A stretch of DNA of 64,000 nucleotides from Crambe crambe (taxonomy: Eukaryota > Porifera > Demospongiae > Poecilosclerida > Crambeidae). The translations under genes and the position numbers were made by a program. This document shows, in pieces, positions 1-12,300 of this stretch. The DNA is taken from NCBI GenBank assembly GCA_963924555.1, contig OZ004591.1, positions 310,001 to 374,000 on the forward strand, given 5' to 3'. The notes below the pieces were generated by a model, which made no database searches, had not been told where the DNA came from, and saw only the letters and a program-made list of their open reading frames with translations. Every line of letters begins with the position of its first letter. Within the stretch, counting starts at the first letter, position 1.

Positions 1-19
1 TCATCTCATTTTTCTACAG

Positions 20-3000
20 ATGCTCCAGAATACTCAGGAAGAACTGAATATCAAGCTAATGAGGCTAGAGATTTCAGAATACAATTGATGCTTGATTCTA
101 ATCCAATTCCAAGCGATGGAAACTTTTCCTGGTTTTTTAACAATCAACTATTGATAGACAGTCAAGATGGTATTGTTCTGAGAGTGGACTCTATCCAGAT
201 AGGAAATGTTTCTCGCAGAAATGCTGGAACATATAGAGTGCTCTCTTTTAATACAGCTGGCTCCAGTGAATTCTCATTCCAACTAGTAGTCAATTGTGAG
301 TTATCCATAGGTCACTGTATAGTAGCATAAATTGAAAAATCATTCCATATATGGGAATCGGTACCCTCAGTGATAGCAAAACCTCCTATACAGATAAACC
401 AGGATACATGGGAGAGGCTGAATACAATGTTAGTGAAGGATCTAAGGACATCAGAATAGAATTAATTTTGGATGCCAATCCCGTTCCTGAAGATACCAAC
501 TTTAATTGGTTTTACAATGGTCAGCCATTAATGAATGGCCAAAGTGGTGTGATGCTTGGAGTGGACTTCATTCAGTTCAGAAGTGTATCTCGTGTGAATG
601 CTGGATCATATCGAGTGGTGTCCTCAAACACTGCTGGATCTGGTGATTTCAGTTTTCAACTGAGGGTGGACTGTAAGTATATCTAGTCTTCATACCTTTA
701 TGAGTATATTTCTTTACTTATAGATGTAGAAGGAGCTCCATTCTACAGTGGAGAAACAATCTATAGGATAACAGAAGCATCGGAAAATATCACTATACAG
801 CTAGCACTTGATGCTGAGCCCCTTCCACTGGATGGAAATTTCCTGTGGTTCTTCAATGGCCAAAGACTTGTCGATGGAGAGGATGGAATTTACTTGGGAG
901 TGAATACCATCCAATTCAGAACTCTCACTCGAAATGATTCTGGAACATATCGCATCATGTCCTCAAACTCACGAGGATCTGGAGAATTCATTTTCCGAAT
1001 AATAGTCACCTGTAAGTCCCTGAAGTCTTATTCACCAACTTTGTCGTGTCATAGTTATTGTTCTTGCAGATGCTCCAGAATACTCTGGAAGAACTGAATA
1101 TGAGACCAATGAAGGAGCTAGAGATTTCAGAATACAACTGACACTCGATTCAAGTCCCATTCCATCAGATGGTAACTTCTCCTGGTTTTTCAACAATCAA
1201 CCATTGACATCTGGAGAGGATGGTATCATTTTGGGAGTGGACTTTGTCCAGATAGAAAATATCTCTCGCAGGAATGCTGGGTCTTATAGAGTGTTTTCCT
1301 CTAACACAGTTGGTTCTAATGAATTCACTTTCCAATTGGTGGTTAATCGTAAGTATAGGCTATGCAGTGGAAACCTTAATCATCTTTTTTGTTTATGACT
1401 AGGTGTACCAAAATACACTGGCAACATCATGTATGAAGCTGATGAAGGATCCCAAGATTTCAGAATAGAATTGACACTGGATTCCAATCCCATTCCAGAC
1501 GATGGTAACCTCCTTTGGTTCTTTAATGGTCAGCCATTGGTGAATGGAGTAAATGGTATCATGTTTGGAGTGGACTTCATTCAGTTCAGAAGTCTGTCTC
1601 GTGTGAATGCTGGATCATATCGAGTAATGTCCTCCAATGCTGCTGGATCTGGTGAATTCAGTTTTCAACTGAGAGTGAACTGTAAGGGTTTTCCTTTGTG
1701 TTTCACAGGATGTTATAATTATATATGTCTCTATTGCTGTATAGTTGTAGAGGGAACTCCATTTTACAATGGAAATGGGATGGTCAGAGCAGTGGAGGGA
1801 TCTGAGAATTTTACGATCCAGCTGACCTTTGAAGCTAATCCACTTCCACCAGAAGGAAATTTCTCATGGTTCTTCAATGGACGTCAACTAATAGACAGGG
1901 AGGATGGCATTTACTTGGGACTGACTACCATAGTGTTCAGAACTGTCTCTCGCAATAATACTGGAACATACCGCATCATGTCTTCCAATGCTAAGGGATC
2001 TGGAGAATTCATTTTCCAACTGCTAGTCAATTGTATGACCTACATAATAATAATAATAATAATAATGTCCATATAGCCAAGATATCATCTCTCTCTATTA
2101 TAACAGATGCTCCTGAGTATAGAGGGAAAACTCAGTTCCAGGTCAATGAAGGAGCAAGAGATTTCAGGATACAACTGGCACTTGATTCTAACCCAATTCC
2201 ATTAGATGGAAACTTTTCCTGGTTTTTCAACAATCGACCTTTGACAGAAGAACAGGATGGTGTCATTTTAGGACTGGACTTCATCCAGATAGGCAATGTT
2301 TCTCGCAGAAATGCGGGCACATATAGAGTACTTACCTCCAACATAGTTGGCTCTAGTGAATTCACATTGCAACTGGCAGTCAATCGTAAGTTATTTGCAC
2401 AGGTTATACTTCCAACACTATAAATATTGAACGTACAGATCAACCAAGATATTCAGGAGAGGCTATTTACAATGTCAATGAAGGATCCCGAAATATCAGA
2501 ATAGAACTTGTTCTAGATTCCAGTCCCATTCCCGATGATGCTAACTTTTCGTGGTTCTTTGAGGATCAGCGATTAGTGGATGGAGAGGATGGCATCACAT
2601 TTGGAGTGAATTTCATTCAGTTCAGAAGTGTGTCTCGTGTGAATGCTGGATCATATAGAGTGATGTCTTCCAATGCTGCTGGATCGGGTGATTTCAGTTT
2701 CCAACTGAGAGTGAATTGTAAGTGAAAAATTACATCATTAGTAGAAACCATTATAACCCATGCCTTGATTTTCAGTTACAGTCGGATCACCGTTCTACAG
2801 AGGAGAGAGGGACTATAGAGTGGTAGAAGGAACTGCCAATTTCACAATAGAGCTTACATTTAGTGCAGATCCCATTCCATCACAAGGAAACTTTTCATGG
2901 TTCTTCAACGGTCGTAAACTTCTCGATGTGGTGGATGGCATTTTCCTAGAAGTCAACTCTATTCGCTTTGAACTGACAGGGAGGAGACAGGCAGGCACAT

Positions 3001-3392
3001 ACAGAGTGGAGTCCACTAATACAGCTGGTGTAGGAGGATTTGAAGTCCAACTAACAGTACTCTGTAGGTAGTAATAGCATACAATCATCAACCATCATTT
3101 TTGTGGTGTTTATCTCCAGATCCACCACAGTACACAGGAGAAGCTACATATGAAGTCAATGAAATAGCTGAGGCCTTCAGAATCGATCTCACACTGGAAT
3201 CATCTCCGAGTGTAGCAAATGCTGACTTCTCCTGGTTTTTCAATGGCCAGAGATTGATGAGTGGAGAGAATGGAGTGTTTCTTGGAGCAGATTTTATCCA
3301 GTTTCAAAATGTCTCTCAAAGAATAGCTGGGTCTTACAGAGTGATGTCTTCTAACATAGCAGGATCTGGAACGTTTGCATTCCAACTTAGAG
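20..3392 (+). CDS. Ig block 1: ten Ig-like exons
   Basis: Exons: 20-295, 394-672, 724-1011, 1070-1348, 1403-1681, 1745-2032, 2107-2385, 2439-2717, 2776-3063, 3120-3392. Each encodes one Ig-like beta-sandwich. A Trp in NFSWFFN sits at about residue 39 and an NAGSYRV-type F-strand motif at about residue 73. The two positions normally cysteine hold Leu and Val/Ile. Class order is P-Q-F three times, then a terminal type (YPPQYTGE, 273 nt). The first exon has lost one codon (NEARD instead of NEGARD) and is 276 nt. The first six exons are more divergent from the rest, as expected at an older array edge. The first intron (296-393) is the longest in the window. Ig-like assignment is from motifs; I-set is the likely subtype. 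Confidence 0.85.
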
Positions 3393-6300
3393 GTAGGTAA
3401 TGGTCAGCTAACTCTGAATGAACATCATGCTATACTATCCATTTCAATACAGTGACAAAGAAACTTCCTTTTTCTGTCAAGTGTGAAAATTCTCTCGGGA
3501 GCACTGGCAATTCTGTACGTGTTGCCTGCACAGCTGAAAATGGAAACATTGTCCGACTGATTTGTGACTATGACAGAGGATCCGTCCAGGAGGATTGCGG
3601 TTAGACTCCACATGTAGACAAGAAAAATAATAGATTTGGTTCACAATATGCAGGTGCCGATGAGAACGGTGCATTTATGATTGATGTTAGCAGGTTCTCA
3701 CCTGGTTCGCACTTATTGAACATCACTGGCGTGTCTGATGGTGGAGAGAGAACAACAGTCAGTATCATCTTCTCTGTCCCACAACTTGTCGGTAAGTCTT
3801 CACAATAATTGTTTTGTTTTACAGCAATTATAACGTTATGTCATATTTTAGACCTGGTGGCATGCTACACTGGAGAACAATGTTCTGGAAACAGCAGCAT
3901 GATGTCCGCAAGGCAATGCTGTGTTGAGAATCCTGAAGGAAGGAGTTTCAATAATGACAGCCAGTGTCACACCTGCATTGGTAAAGTTTCTTTGCTCTCT
4001 AACTGCAATGGTCTAGTATCACATTATCACGACTTTAGTGTTTGGTTGGCTTGAGGATGTCCTACGCGGAGTTGAAAGAACACAACCATATCTAGTGGAA
4101 GTGGGATATCAGAAATCTCCAATGAATAATTTCCAGAGTTTGTCTTTTGAAGTTCTTCTTATTGAAGGAACCGCAAGTATGTGATTGGAGTCACACAATA
4201 GAGAGCTTTCTTATCTAATTACCTTGTCCATGTAGCTACTGAAGATTTCCTGTCTTCACCGGATGTCGTCTCAGCTCTGCCATTAATCATTGGTGGTCCT
4301 GAACGAGCAAATGTCTCTCTCTTTTTTAGAGAAGATAGAAGATCAGAGGTCGAAGAAACTTTTATGGCACAGCTGATCTCCAGGTCTTCTATACCACTGC
4401 CAACTGGACCTGGTGTTTTTTTCAGACAGAACCTTCGTTGTGCCATAGTGGATGGAGATGGTAATGCTCAAAATAGCAGTAGCAATCGTGAGCTTTTTTC
4501 CTTAATTTCTTGCAGTTTCTTTCTCTGTCGAATGCAATCAGATGTGCGTGTCTAACTATATAAGGATCGAGTGTCTAGACAGAGGAGGAATAGCAGATGA
4601 CATTACCTGTCGTTTAGATGGAGGACTTCCAAAGCCATGTACATTTCATTGGTAACAATGGTAATCTATTTCAGTGTTTTTCCCTCATTGTCTCATAGGT
4701 AGCTTAAACTCAAGACTTGATACATCTTTATTTACACCTGGTTCTCATCGATTGGTCTTAAGTGCAACTTCACAGAATGGAGAAAACTCCATTACAACTG
4801 TCCCTTTCAATGTTCCAGGTATATAAGCATAATAGCCATGGTTTTTTTTGAATAAGATGGTATTTCTTTGGTAGAGCTTCCAAGGTACAATGGTTCTTCT
4901 GTGTATGTGGTGAATGAGACGGAGAGTCTGAGAGTGGAGCTTCAGCTGAAGGGTTCTCCTGATGAAAATTCCACTGTTTGGACATCTAGTAACAGTGGAA
5001 TGACACCTTTGGCCGTTGGAGGAAGAATAGAAGGCCTCGGGAACAACTTCATTGCCTTCTCCGAGGTGAACAGATCTGATGCTGGAACATACAGAGTCGC
5101 ATCTTCCAACTGTGCTGGTACTGGAAGTTTCCAGTTCTCCATTGTTATCAACTGTAAGCTTACTCCATTAATATTAGTTACACTATGCAATTCACTGTGC
5201 TCTGCAGATCCACCAGAATACACTGGAGAGAGTACATATCAAGCAGCGGAAGGATCACTAGACTACAGAATAGAACTGGTGTTGGATTCCACTCCAATTC
5301 CTACGACTGACAGTTTGTCGTGGCTGTTCAATGAGCAGCCTTTGGTGGATGGAGAGGATGGTATCACTTTTGGAGTGAATTTCATCCAGTTCAGAAATCT
5401 CTCTCGCAGTAATGCTGGAATGTACCGCATCATGTCATCTAACACAGCAGGCCGTGGGGAATTCACTTTCCAACTAACTGTCAACTGTAAATCACTCTTC
5501 AATGCAAAGGACACTGCTAATTTATCTCATTTTTAAACAGATTCTCCAGAATACTCAGGAAGAACTGAATATGTGGCCAATGAAGGAGCTAGAGATTTCA
5601 GAATACAATTGATACTCGATTCGAACCCTAGCCCATTAGAAGGTGACTTCTCCTGGTTTTTCAACAATCAACCTTTGACAGATGAGCAAGATGGTATTCT
5701 CCTGGGAGCGGACTTCATCCAGATAGGAAACGTGTCTCGCAGAAATGCTGGGACATATAGAGTGCTCTCCTCAAACACAGCTGGCTCCAGTGAATTCTCA
5801 TTTCAACTGGTTGTCAATTGTGAGTTGATACATACACTTTCCTTCTCTAAAGATACTATATATCTATACATTATAGATCGACCAAGATACGCAGGAAGAA
5901 ATGAATACGAAGCTGCTGAAGGAACTCGAGATTACAGAATAGAATTGATGCTGGATTCCAATCCCATTCCTGGAGATGGCAATTTCTTCTGGTTCTTCAA
6001 TGGTCGTCAATTACTGAATGGACAAAATGGCACGATTCTTGGAGTGAACTTCATCCAGTTCAGAAGTCTGTCTCGTGAGAATGCTGGATCATATCGAGTA
6101 ATGTCTTCCAATACTGCTGGATCTGGTGACTATAATTTCCAATTGACAGTTACCTGTAAGGATATAATCAGTAATGAGAAAATCCTTGTCATGCATGAAA
6201 TATTTCTATGTAGTCGTAGATGGAACTCCATTCTACAGTGGAGACAGAATATACAGAGCTATAGAGGGATCTGACAACTTCACGATACGACTGACACTCA

Positions 6301-9300
6301 GTGCTGATCCTCTTCCAGTGGATGGCAGTTTTTCATGGTTCTTCAATGGACGTAGACTAGTTGACAGGGAGAGAGGCATTTACTTGGGACTGAATACCAT
6401 CCAGTTCAGAAGTCTCACTCGAAATGATTCTGGTACATACCGCATCATGTCCTCCAACTCACGAGGATCTGGAGAGTTCATCTTCCAATTGCAAGTGGAT
6501 TGTAAGTTATAGCATGAGAAAATATATTGTTATAATAATTATTTCATCACTCTAATAGATGCTCCAGAATACTCAGGAAGAACTCAATACCAGGCCAATG
6601 AAGGAGCTAGAGATTTCAGGATACAACTGACACTTGATTCTAGTCCAATTCCTTCAGATGGTAACTTCTCCTGGTTTTTCAACAATCAGCCATTGAGGGA
6701 TGGAGAGGATGGTGTCACTTTGGGAGTGGACTTTGTCCAGATAGGAAATGTCTCTCGCAGGAATGCTGGATCTTATAGAGTGTCATCCTCCAACACTGTT
6801 GGTTCTAGCAGTTTCACATTTCAACTTGTAGTAAACAGTGAGTTTTAATTAACACACTTCTTCCTTTCAATTTCACTTCCAATACACAGTTCAACCAAAG
6901 TACACTGGAAGAACTGACTACGAAGCTGCTGAAGGAACTCGAGATTACAGAATAGAATTGATGTTGGATTCCAATCCCATTCCTGACGATGGCAATTTCT
7001 TCTGGTTTTTCAATGGTCATCGATTACTGAATGGACAAGATGGTGCTATTCTTGGAGTGAACTTCATCCAGTTCAGAAGTCTGTCTCGTTTGAATGCTGG
7101 ATCATATCGAGTGATGTCCTCAAATACTGCTGGATCTGGAGATTTCAGTTTTCAACTGAGAGTGAACTGTAAGTCTCTTCTTTCCCTGGATTCCATTATC
7201 ACATTGATCTTCCTCATTATATAGTTGTAGAAGGAGCTCCATTCTACAGTGGAGATAGAATGTTCAGTGCTGTAGAGGGATCAGAAAATTTCACAATAAG
7301 ACTGACACTCAGTGCCGATCCTCTTCCAATGGATGGCAGTTTTTCATGGTTCTTCAATGGACGCAGACTGGTGGACAAGGAGGATGGGATATACTTGGGA
7401 CTGAATACCATCCAGTTCAGAACTCTCACACGAAATGATTCTGGGACATACCGCATCATGTCCTCCAACCCACGAGGACCTGGAGAATTCATTTTCCAGA
7501 TAGTAGTCAATTGTAAATTTATTACATCGTAATGACACAATTACTTTATTCATTCTCGTATATAGATGCTCCTGAATACTCGGGAAGAGCTGAATACCAG
7601 GTCAATGAGGGGGCAAGAGATTTCAGGATACAATTGACACTCGATTCAAGCCCCATTCCATCAGGTGGAAACTTCTCCTGGTTTTTCAATGATCAACTAC
7701 TGACAGATGGACAGGATGGTGTAGTTTTAGGAGTGAATTTTATCCAGATAGGAAGTGTCTCTCGTGGGAATGCTGGGTCCTATAGAGTACTTTCCTCCAA
7801 CATCGCTGGCTCTAGTGAATTCATATTTCAACTGGTGGTCAATTGTAAGTTATTAACACAGATCATACTTCTATCACTACCATTATTTTATATTGAACAT
7901 ACAGATCAACCAAGATATTCAGGAGAGGCTATTTACAATGTCCATGAAGGATCCCAAAATATAAGAATAGAACTTGTTCTAGATTCCAGTCCCATTCCCG
8001 ATGATACTAACTTCTCGTGGTTCTTTGAGGATCAGATGTTAGTGGATGGAGAGGATGGCATCACGTTTGGAGTGGATTTCATTCAGTTCAGAAGTGTGTC
8101 TCGTGTGAATGCTGGATCATATAGAGTGATGTCTTCCAATGCTGCTGGATCGGGTGATTTCAGTTTCCAACTGAGAGTGAATTGTAAGTGAAAAATTACA
8201 TCATTAGTAGAAACCATTATAACCCATGCCTTGATTTTCAGTTACAGTCGGATCACCGTTCTACAGAGGAGAGAGGGACTATAGAGTGGTAGAAGGAACT
8301 GCCAATTTCACAATAGAGCTTACATTTAGTGCAGATCCCATTCCATCACAAGGAAACTTTTCATGGTTCTTCAACGGTCGTAAACTTCTCGATGGAGTGG
8401 ATGGCATTTTCCTAGAAGTCAACTCTATTCGCTTTGAACTGACAGGGAGGAGACAGGCAGGCACATACAGAGTGGAGTCCACTAATACAGCTGGTGTAGG
8501 AGGATTTGAAGTCCAACTAACAGTACTCTGTAGGTAGTAATAGCATACAATTATCAACCATCATTGTTGTGGTGTTTATCTCCAGATCCACCACAGTACA
8601 CAGGAGAAGCTACATATGAAGTCAATGAAATAGCTGAGGCCTTCAGAATCGATCTCACACTGGAATCATCTCCGAGTGTAGCAAATGCTGACTTCTCCTG
8701 GTTTTTCAATGGCCAGAGATTGATGAGTGGAGAGAATGGAGCGTTTCTTGGAGCAGATTTTATCCAGTTTCAAAATGTCTCTCAAAGAATAGCTGGGTCT
8801 TACAGAGTGATGTCTTCTAACATAGCAGGATCTGGAACGTTTGCATTCCAACTTAGAGGTAGGTAATGGTCAGCTAACTCTGAATGAACATCATGCTATA
8901 CTATCCATTTCAATACAGTGACAAAGAAACTTCCTTTTTCTGTCAAGTGTGAAGGTTCTCTCGGGAGCACTGGCAATTCTGTACGTGTTGCCTGCACAGC
9001 TGAAAATGGAAACATTGTCCGACTGATTTGTGACTATGACAGAGGATCCGTCCAGGAGGATTGCGGTTAGACTCCACATGTAGACAAGAAAAATAATAGA
9101 TTTGGTTCACAATATGCAGGTGCCGATGAGAACGGTGCATTTATGATTGATGTTAGCAGGTTCTCACCTGGTTCGCACTTATTGAACATCACTGGCGTGT
9201 CTGATGGTGGAGAGAGAACAACAGTCAGTATCATCTTCTCTGTCCCACAACTTGTCGGTAAGTCTTCACAATAATTGTTTTGTTTTACAGCAATTATAAC

Positions 9301-12300
9301 GTTATGTCATATTTTAGACCTGGTGGCATGCTACACTGGAGAACAATGTTCTGGAAACAGCAGCATGATGTCCGCAAGGCAATGCTGTGTTGAGAATCCT
9401 GAAGGAAGGAGTTTCAATAATGACAGCCAGTGTCACACCTGCATTGGTACAGTTTCTTTGCTCTCTAACTGCAATGGTCTAGTATCACATTATCACGACT
9501 TTAGTGTTTGGTTGGCTTGAGGATGTCCTACGCAGAGTAGAAAGAACACAACCATATCTAGTGGAAGTGGGATATCAGAAATCTCCAATGAATAATTTCC
9601 AGAGTCTGTCTTTTGAAGTTCTTCTTATTGAAGGAACCGCAAGTATGTGATTGGAATCACACAATAGAGAGCTTTCTTATCTAATTACCTTGTCCATGTA
9701 GCTACTGAAGATTTCCTGTCTTCACCGGATGTCGTCTCAGCTCTGCCATTAATCATTGGTGGTCCTGAACGAGCAAATGTCTCTCTCTTTTTTAGAGAAG
9801 ATAGAAGATCAGAGGTCGAAGAAACTTTTATGGCACAGCTGATCTCCAGGTCTTCTATACCACTGCCAACTGGACCTGGTATTTTTTTCAGACAGAACCT
9901 TCGTTGTGCCATAGTGGATGGAGATGGTAATGCTCAAAATAGCAGTAGCAAACGTGAGCTTTTTTTCTTAATTTCTTGCAGTTTCTTTCTCTGTCGAATG
10001 CAATCAGATGTGCGTGTCTAACTATATAAGGATCGAGTGTCTAGACAGAGGAGGAATAGCAGATGACATTACCTGTCGTTTAGACGGAGGACTTCCAAAG
10101 CCATGTACATTTCATTGGTAACAATGGTAATCTATTTCAGTGTTTTTCCCTCATTGTCTCATAGGTAGCTTAAACTCAAGACTTGATACATCTTTATTTA
10201 CACCTGGTTCTCATCGATTGGTCTTAAGTGCAACTTCACAGAATGGAGAAAACTCCATTACAACTGTCCCTTTCAATGTTCCAGGTATATAAGTATAATA
10301 GCCATGGTTGTTGTTTTTTGAATAAGATGGTATTTCTTTGGTAGAGCTTCCAAGGTACAATGGTTCTTCTGTGTATGTGGTGAATGAGACGGAGAGTCTG
10401 AGAGTGGAGCTTCAGCTGAAGGGTTCTCCTGATGAAAATTCCACTGTTTGGACATCTAGTAACAGTGGAATGACTCCTTTGGCCGTTGGAGGAAGAATAG
10501 AAGGCCTCGGGAACAACTTCATCGCCTTCTCTGAGGTCAACAGGTCTGATGCTGGAACATACAGAGTCGCATCTTCCAACTGTGCTGGTACTGGAAGTTT
10601 CCAGTTCTCCATTGTTGTCAACTGTAAGCTTACTCCATGCAATGGAGCAGTCATTCTAGTTACACTATGCAATGCACTGTGCTCTACAGATCCACCGGAA
10701 TACACTGGAGAGAGTACATATCAAGCAGTGGAAGGATCACTAGACTACAGAATAGAACTGGTGTTGGATTCCACTCCAATTCCTACGACGGACAGTTTGT
10801 CGTGGCTGTTCAATGAGCAGCCTTTGGTGGATGGAGAGGATGGTATCACTTTTGGAGTGAATTTCATCCAGTTCAGAAATCTCTCTCGCAGTAATGCTGG
10901 AATGTACCGCATCATGTCATCTAACACAGCAGGCCGTGGGGAATTCACTTTCCAACTAAATGTCAACTGTAAATAACTCTTCAATGCAAAGGAAACTGCT
11001 AATTTATCTCATTTTTAAACAGATTCTCCAGGATACTCAGGAAGAACTCAGTACCAAGCCAATGAAGGAGCTAGAGATTTCAGGATACAACTGACGCTTG
11101 ATTCTAACCCAATTCCATCAGATGGCAACCTTTCCTGGTTTTTCAACAATCAACTATTGACAGACGGAGAAGATGGTGTTCTTTTAGGAGTGGACTTTAT
11201 CCAGATAGGAAATGTCTCTCGTGGGAATGCTGGGTCTTATAGAGTGGTCTCCTCCAACATTGCTGGCTCCAGTGAATTCTCATTTCAACTGGTTATCAAT
11301 TGTGAGTTGATACATACACTTTCCTTCTCAAATGATGCTATACATTATAGATCGACCAAGATACACAGGAAGAAATGAGTACGAAGCTGCTGAGGGAACT
11401 CGAGATTACAGAATAGAATTGATGTTAGATTCCAATCCCATTCCTGAAGATGGCAATTTCTTCTGGTTCTTCAATGGTCGTCAATTACTGAATGGACAAG
11501 ATGGCACGATTCTTGGAGTGAACTTCATCCAGTTCAGAAGTCTGTCTCGTGCGAATGCTGGATCATATCGAGTAATGTCTTCCAATACTGCTGGATCTGG
11601 TGACTATAATTTCCAATTGACAGTTACCTGTAAGGATATAATCAGTAATGAGAAAATCCTTGTCATGCATGAAATATTTCTATGTAGTCGTAGATGGAAC
11701 TCCATTCTACAGTGGAGACAGAATATACAGAGCTATAGAGGGATCTGACAACTTCACGATACGACTGACACTCAGTGCGGATCCTCTTCCAGTGGATGGC
11801 AGTTTTTCATGGTTCTTCAATGGACGTAGACTAGTTGACAGGGAGAGAGGCATTTACTTGGGACTGAATACCATCCAGTTCAGAAGTCTCACTCGAAATG
11901 ATTCTGGTACATACCGCATCATGTCCTCCAACTCACGAGGATCTGGAGAGTTCATCTTCCAATTGCAAGTGGATTGTAAGTTATAGCATGAGAAAATATA
12001 TTGTTATAATAATTATTTCATCACTCTAACAGATGCTCCAGAATACTCAGGAAGAACTCAATACCAGGCCAATGAAGGAGCTAGAGATTTCAGGATACAA
12101 CTGACACTTGATTCTAGTCCAATTCCTTCAGATGGTAACTTCTCCTGGTTTTTCAACAATCAGCCATTGAGGGATGGAGAGGATGGTGTCACTTTGGGAG
12201 TGGACTTTGTCCAGATAGGAAATGTCTCTCGCAGGAATGCTGGGTCTTATAGAGTGTCATCCTCCAACACTGTTGGTTCTACCAGTTTCACATTTCAACT

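Noticed and set aside
295..300. Cysteine at the C-terminus of each Ig domain (V-N-C)
   Set aside because: The Cys exists only if the GT donor is read through. After splicing the codon becomes Tyr, Phe, His, Ile or Arg.
85..330. Each single exon as its own small intronless gene, as in a bacterial genome
   Set aside because: Exons are flanked by AG and GT at constant places, begin in mid-codon, lack ribosome binding sites and starts, and join into one frame.
2816..3063. Internal ATG/GTG codons as gene starts within the array
   Set aside because: No signal peptide, upstream promoter or break in the splice chain accompanies any of them.
4461..4487. Extension of the half Calx-beta-like exon to a donor at 4488
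   Set aside because: It would leave a 28-nt intron. The donor at 4461 gives 55 nt, a 225-nt exon like its region 2 relatives and the expected terminal D-G-D.
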